From Verrucomicrobiota bacterium (lineage in GTDB: Bacteria; Verrucomicrobiota; Verrucomicrobiia; Chthoniobacterales; JAFAMB01): a stretch of 7,278 nt of DNA. Of the stretch, positions 5,174-7,278 are shown in pieces. The number at the start of each line of letters is the position of its first letter. The first letter of the stretch is position 1. The translations under genes and the position numbers were made by a program. The stretch is from NCBI GenBank assembly GCA_019242435.1, contig JAFAVN010000546.1:1-7278 (forward strand), given 5' to 3'. The notes beneath the pieces were generated by a model. The model was not told where the DNA came from, searched no databases, and saw only the letters and a program-made list of their open reading frames with translations.

Positions 5174-6969
5174 GCCGCTTTTCTTTCTGCGATGGGCAGA
5201 TCAAAATAGAACTCGCTTCCTTCACCTGGGTGGCTTTCCAGACCAATAGCCCCGCCGTGGCTCAAGACGATCTCGCGAGCAATAGCTAACCCTAATCCCA
5301 CGCCTCCGCGCTCCGTTCCAGGTATCCGGAAGAAACGATCAAAAATCTTCGATTGATACTCCAAAGGGATCCCCTTCCCCTGATCAATGACGGAAAACCT
5401 GATCCGGTCCCCTCTTCGCTGGGCACGGACGAGAATCTCGTTTCCCGGCTCAGAATGTTTGGCGGCATTCGAGATCAGATTGGAGAAAACGTGGCGGATT
5501 TGCTGTAGATCCACCGCGACCGGTTCCAGATCCGATTCGGTCTCGAATTTTAAACGGCAACCATTTGCTTCGATGGTAGGCTCCAAATCTTCCACCACTG
5601 TGGTAATGAGAGTCTTGGGATAGATCTTTTGCAGTACGCGCTGAGATGTTTGCGATTCGAGGCGTGCCAGGTCCAGCAGGTCGTTAATGATCTTGAGCAG
5701 TCGCTCTGAATCTTCGCGAGCTGCCAGCAACAGTTCGGTTTGCTTCGTGTTAAGCGCACCAATCCGCTCTTCCAACAGGAGATGCAACCCCATCCGGATG
5801 CTGGTCAACGGCGTTTTGAGCTCGTGACTGACGGTAGAGACCAGGTTCGTCTTTACTTCGTCGAGAAGGCGAAACCGGGTAACATCCTGCAGTATCATGG
5901 CCGCGCCGAATAGATTCCCGTTTTCATCCCGCATGCCGATGATCCTGGGCAGCAAATGCAAATCAAACCCATGAAGGCGCAGCGTAATTGCCTTTTCGAA
6001 GCTGCTCGGCAAGAAATCAGGTGCGCCCCGCAAGATATTATCAACTTCCGGCAACAGAACTTCTGGAAGTTGGCCATTCAGCTTGGCCAACAGGCGTTCA
6101 GCTGCCGGGTTAGTAAAGCTGAACCTTTTGTCGGGCGTATAGGCGAAAATCGGGTCTGGAAAAGCCGAAAGGGTAATCTCGGTCATTTGCCGGGCTTGTA
6201 GCACCTGATCCGTGGTGACCTGGCGATAGGCCCTGAGCTTTGCGGCGAGCTTGTTAAATGCAGAGGCTAATTCCCCAAGCTCGTCCCGGGAAGCGACTGG
6301 CACCAGTTGATCCAGGTTACCTTCCCCGAGTTCTTTCGCTACCGAGGTCAGCGTCTGAATGGACCTGACAATGGATCGTTGTAACCAGAAAGCAAAGAAC
6401 AGGCTCGCCCCGATGCCGGCAATCACTGCTATTAAAAGATAGCGGCTTGAGTTGAGGCTAAGGTCCCGCGCTCCCTGGTTCTCAGCCAGCACGTTTCCCT
6501 CATTAATGCGAACGACGTCCTGGGCTATTTTCCTGATCCTATCTCCCAGCGGCAAAAGGTGCTCGAAATAAAACTGTCGTTTTGCTGCCGGGTCACTGAA
6601 TCCCTTGAGTTGCTGGGCGGCTTTTTGAAAATCTGTAAACGACTGCCGTAACCCATCGGCAAGTCCCTGTTCCCCCGGCAAAGTCACGTTGTGCTCTTCA
6701 ATGTAAAGATTGTCGGTGAAGACCGAGACGTTCTGCTCATACAGCTTTCGCCCGGCTTCTTCCTCTCCGGCCACCATCAAGAAGAGCCCAAAGTTCATCC
6801 CGCCGATGCTGTCCTTCATTTGCCGGCCGGCCACCTCGCTGCGGTAGTTTTCTCGCAGAGTGCGATTGACCTTCGACCCAAGTTCTTTGAACAGAATGAT
6901 CGCGTAGATCCCGATCCCGGCTATCAGGATGAGAATCGGCGCAAGCCCAACAAAGATCCGCCTTTTCAT
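5170..6969 (-). CDS. Membrane sensor histidine kinase (helical sensor, HAMP, PAS, HisKA, HATPase)
   Basis: The 599-residue protein has TM1 at about 5-27, an extracytoplasmic, mostly helical region at 28-175 without Cache features (MCP/NarX-like four-helix bundle by appearance), and TM2 at about 177-196. These are followed by HAMP at 197-250, a PAS fold at about 262-365, HisKA with phospho-acceptor His382 in STVSHELKTPLTS, and an HATPase domain. The HATPase has an N box with Asn497/Asn501 (NLISNAAKH), G1 DQGKGI at 529-534, F box FDRFFR at 543-548, and G2 GVGLGLA at 556-562. All catalytic motifs are intact. It autophosphorylates His382 and should pass phosphate to a receiver, most likely the overlapping receiver-TPR protein and/or the upstream sigma-54 regulator. 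It lacks the large KdpD N-terminal sensor, the UspA-like domain and the four-helix membrane block, so it is not KdpD. Its signal is unknown; potassium or turgor is only suggested by the neighbours. Confidence 0.95.
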   Translation of the reverse strand: MKRRIFVGLAPILILIAGIGIYAIILFKELGSKVNRTLRENYRSEVAGRQMKDSIGGMNFGLFLMVAGEEEAGRKLYEQNVSVFTDNLYIEEHNVTLPGEQGLADGLRQSFTDFQKAAQQLKGFSDPAAKRQFYFEHLLPLGDRIRKIAQDVVRINEGNVLAENQGARDLSLNSSRYLLIAVIAGIGASLFFAFWLQRSIVRSIQTLTSVAKELGEGNLDQLVPVASRDELGELASAFNKLAAKLRAYRQVTTDQVLQARQMTEITLSAFPDPIFAYTPDKRFSFTNPAAERLLAKLNGQLPEVLLPEVDNILRGAPDFLPSSFEKAITLRLHGFDLHLLPRIIGMRDENGNLFGAAMILQDVTRFRLLDEVKTNLVSTVSHELKTPLTSIRMGLHLLLEERIGALNTKQTELLLAAREDSERLLKIINDLLDLARLESQTSQRVLQKIYPKTLITTVVEDLEPTIEANGCRLKFETESDLEPVAVDLQQIRHVFSNLISNAAKHSEPGNEILVRAQRRGDRIRFSVIDQGKGIPLEYQSKIFDRFFRIPGTERGGVGLGLAIAREIVLSHGGAIGLESHPGEGSEFYFDLPIAERKAA

Positions 6970-7208
6970 TATTGCCGCGGACTAAGTTCGCCCACGAAAG
7001 GAACCCCGAATAGAGCTGTTTGCATGCCAGCCCCTGGAGTCAGTCCGTATTTGCCTGATTTCTCGAGGAGGCCGCCTCTCTTGGATTTACGTTCGCGGCA
7101 AGCATCAACTCGTAAAATGCGACGACCAGCTCCGAGGGGCTCGCAAAGTGCAAGCCGCGATCCAGCACCTCCCAGATCTAGCTCCTGGATCTTAGCTCCT
7201 GCTTTCAC
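6969..7208 (-). CDS. Doubtful 79-codon ORF between the sigma-54 regulator and the kinase
   Basis: A GTG at 7208 overlaps the stop of the upstream regulator (GTGA), and the TAA at 6971-6969 overlaps the kinase ATG (TAATG). Both junctions would suit translational coupling. The product starts MKAGAKIQELDLGGAGSRLA and is rich in Gly, Arg and Leu. It has no recognisable domain, signal peptide or membrane helix. Its middle (RRILRVDACRERKSKRGG) looks like an out-of-frame translation, while a different frame over 7070-7168 reads more like protein. So this may be a spacer, a real small gene, or the frameshifted remnant of one. If it is not coding, the 235 nt at 6970-7204 hold only a short tandem repeat and an imperfect GAGGCGGCCTC dyad; I see no promoter or terminator in them. 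Confidence 0.2.
   Translation of the reverse strand: MKAGAKIQELDLGGAGSRLALCEPLGAGRRILRVDACRERKSKRGGLLEKSGKYGLTPGAGMQTALFGVPFVGELSPRQ
7175..7201. repeat. Tandem direct repeat of 13/14 bp
   Basis: GATCTAGCTCCTG (7175-7187) is followed at once by GATCTTAGCTCCTG (7188-7201). The units are identical except for one inserted T. The repeat lies just beyond the stop codon of the sigma-54 regulator (7205-7207) and looks like a local duplication. Confidence 0.6.
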
Positions 7209-7278
7209 CCCAGTCGCTTCTTTCTTCGGTAGAGCGTGGCTGGATCAATTCCCAGGACCTGCGCTGCTTCGTCGACGG
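7205..7278 (-). CDS. C-terminal Fis-type helix-turn-helix of an NtrC-family sigma-54-dependent regulator (N-terminus outside window)
   Basis: Only the last 23 codons are visible, ending in TGA at 7207-7205. They read DEAAQVLGIDPATLYRRKK and then RLG. This is the typical recognition-helix end of the Fis-type domain closing NtrC-family activators (pattern EAAxxLGIxxxTLYRRxKxxG). Such proteins normally carry an N-terminal receiver and a central AAA+ domain that remodels sigma-54 RNA polymerase; neither is visible here. Its place directly upstream of the kinase suggests it is a cognate response regulator and the DNA-binding output of this locus. I cannot tell whether a receiver domain is present. 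Confidence 0.8.
   Translation of the reverse strand, partial: VDEAAQVLGIDPATLYRRKKRLG

Overview
The window is one tightly packed, single-direction block on the minus strand, and it reads as a Kdp high-affinity potassium uptake locus preceded by its own regulatory genes. In transcription order (high to low coordinate) it holds: the last 23 codons of an NtrC-family sigma-54-dependent regulator; a 235-nt stretch of doubtful coding status; a membrane histidine kinase; a receiver protein whose C-terminal half looks like TPR repeats; a 155-nt control region; a 27-residue membrane peptide; kdpF; kdpA; kdpB; and the first third of kdpC. No gene is supported on the plus strand, and I see no tRNA, rRNA, CRISPR array, insertion sequence or terminator.

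The structural genes are orthodox. KdpA keeps the four selectivity-filter loops, KdpB keeps every P-type ATPase signature (TGES, DKTGT, KGA, TGDN, GDGTNDAP), and KdpC has its single N-terminal membrane anchor. KdpA binds and passes K+, KdpB hydrolyses ATP, KdpC bridges or stabilises the complex, and KdpF is the small lipid-like stabiliser. The unusual part is the control. The textbook KdpD/KdpE pair is not seen. In its place are a HAMP-PAS kinase with a helical extracytoplasmic sensor, a receiver-TPR protein with no DNA-binding domain, and a sigma-54 activator. The leader in front of the structural genes has a GG-N10-GC element with fair similarity to a -24/-12 promoter, plus small dyads upstream of it. 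This fits control by the adjacent activator, but that link is inference.

Other details: a second tiny membrane ORF sits 4 nt ahead of kdpF; small perfect hairpins lie in the kdpF-kdpA and kdpA-kdpB gaps; KdpA carries an insert of about 30 residues containing a tandem 8-residue repeat; and the spacer between activator and kinase looks like either a coupled 79-codon ORF or the frameshifted remains of one.

The organism is a bacterium of moderate GC content with weak Shine-Dalgarno sites. The KdpB N-terminus, the inserted KdpA loop and the kinase plus sigma-54 regulator next to kdp remind me of Verrucomicrobiota or Acidobacteriota soil bacteria. That placement comes from memory of family sequences and is not proven here.
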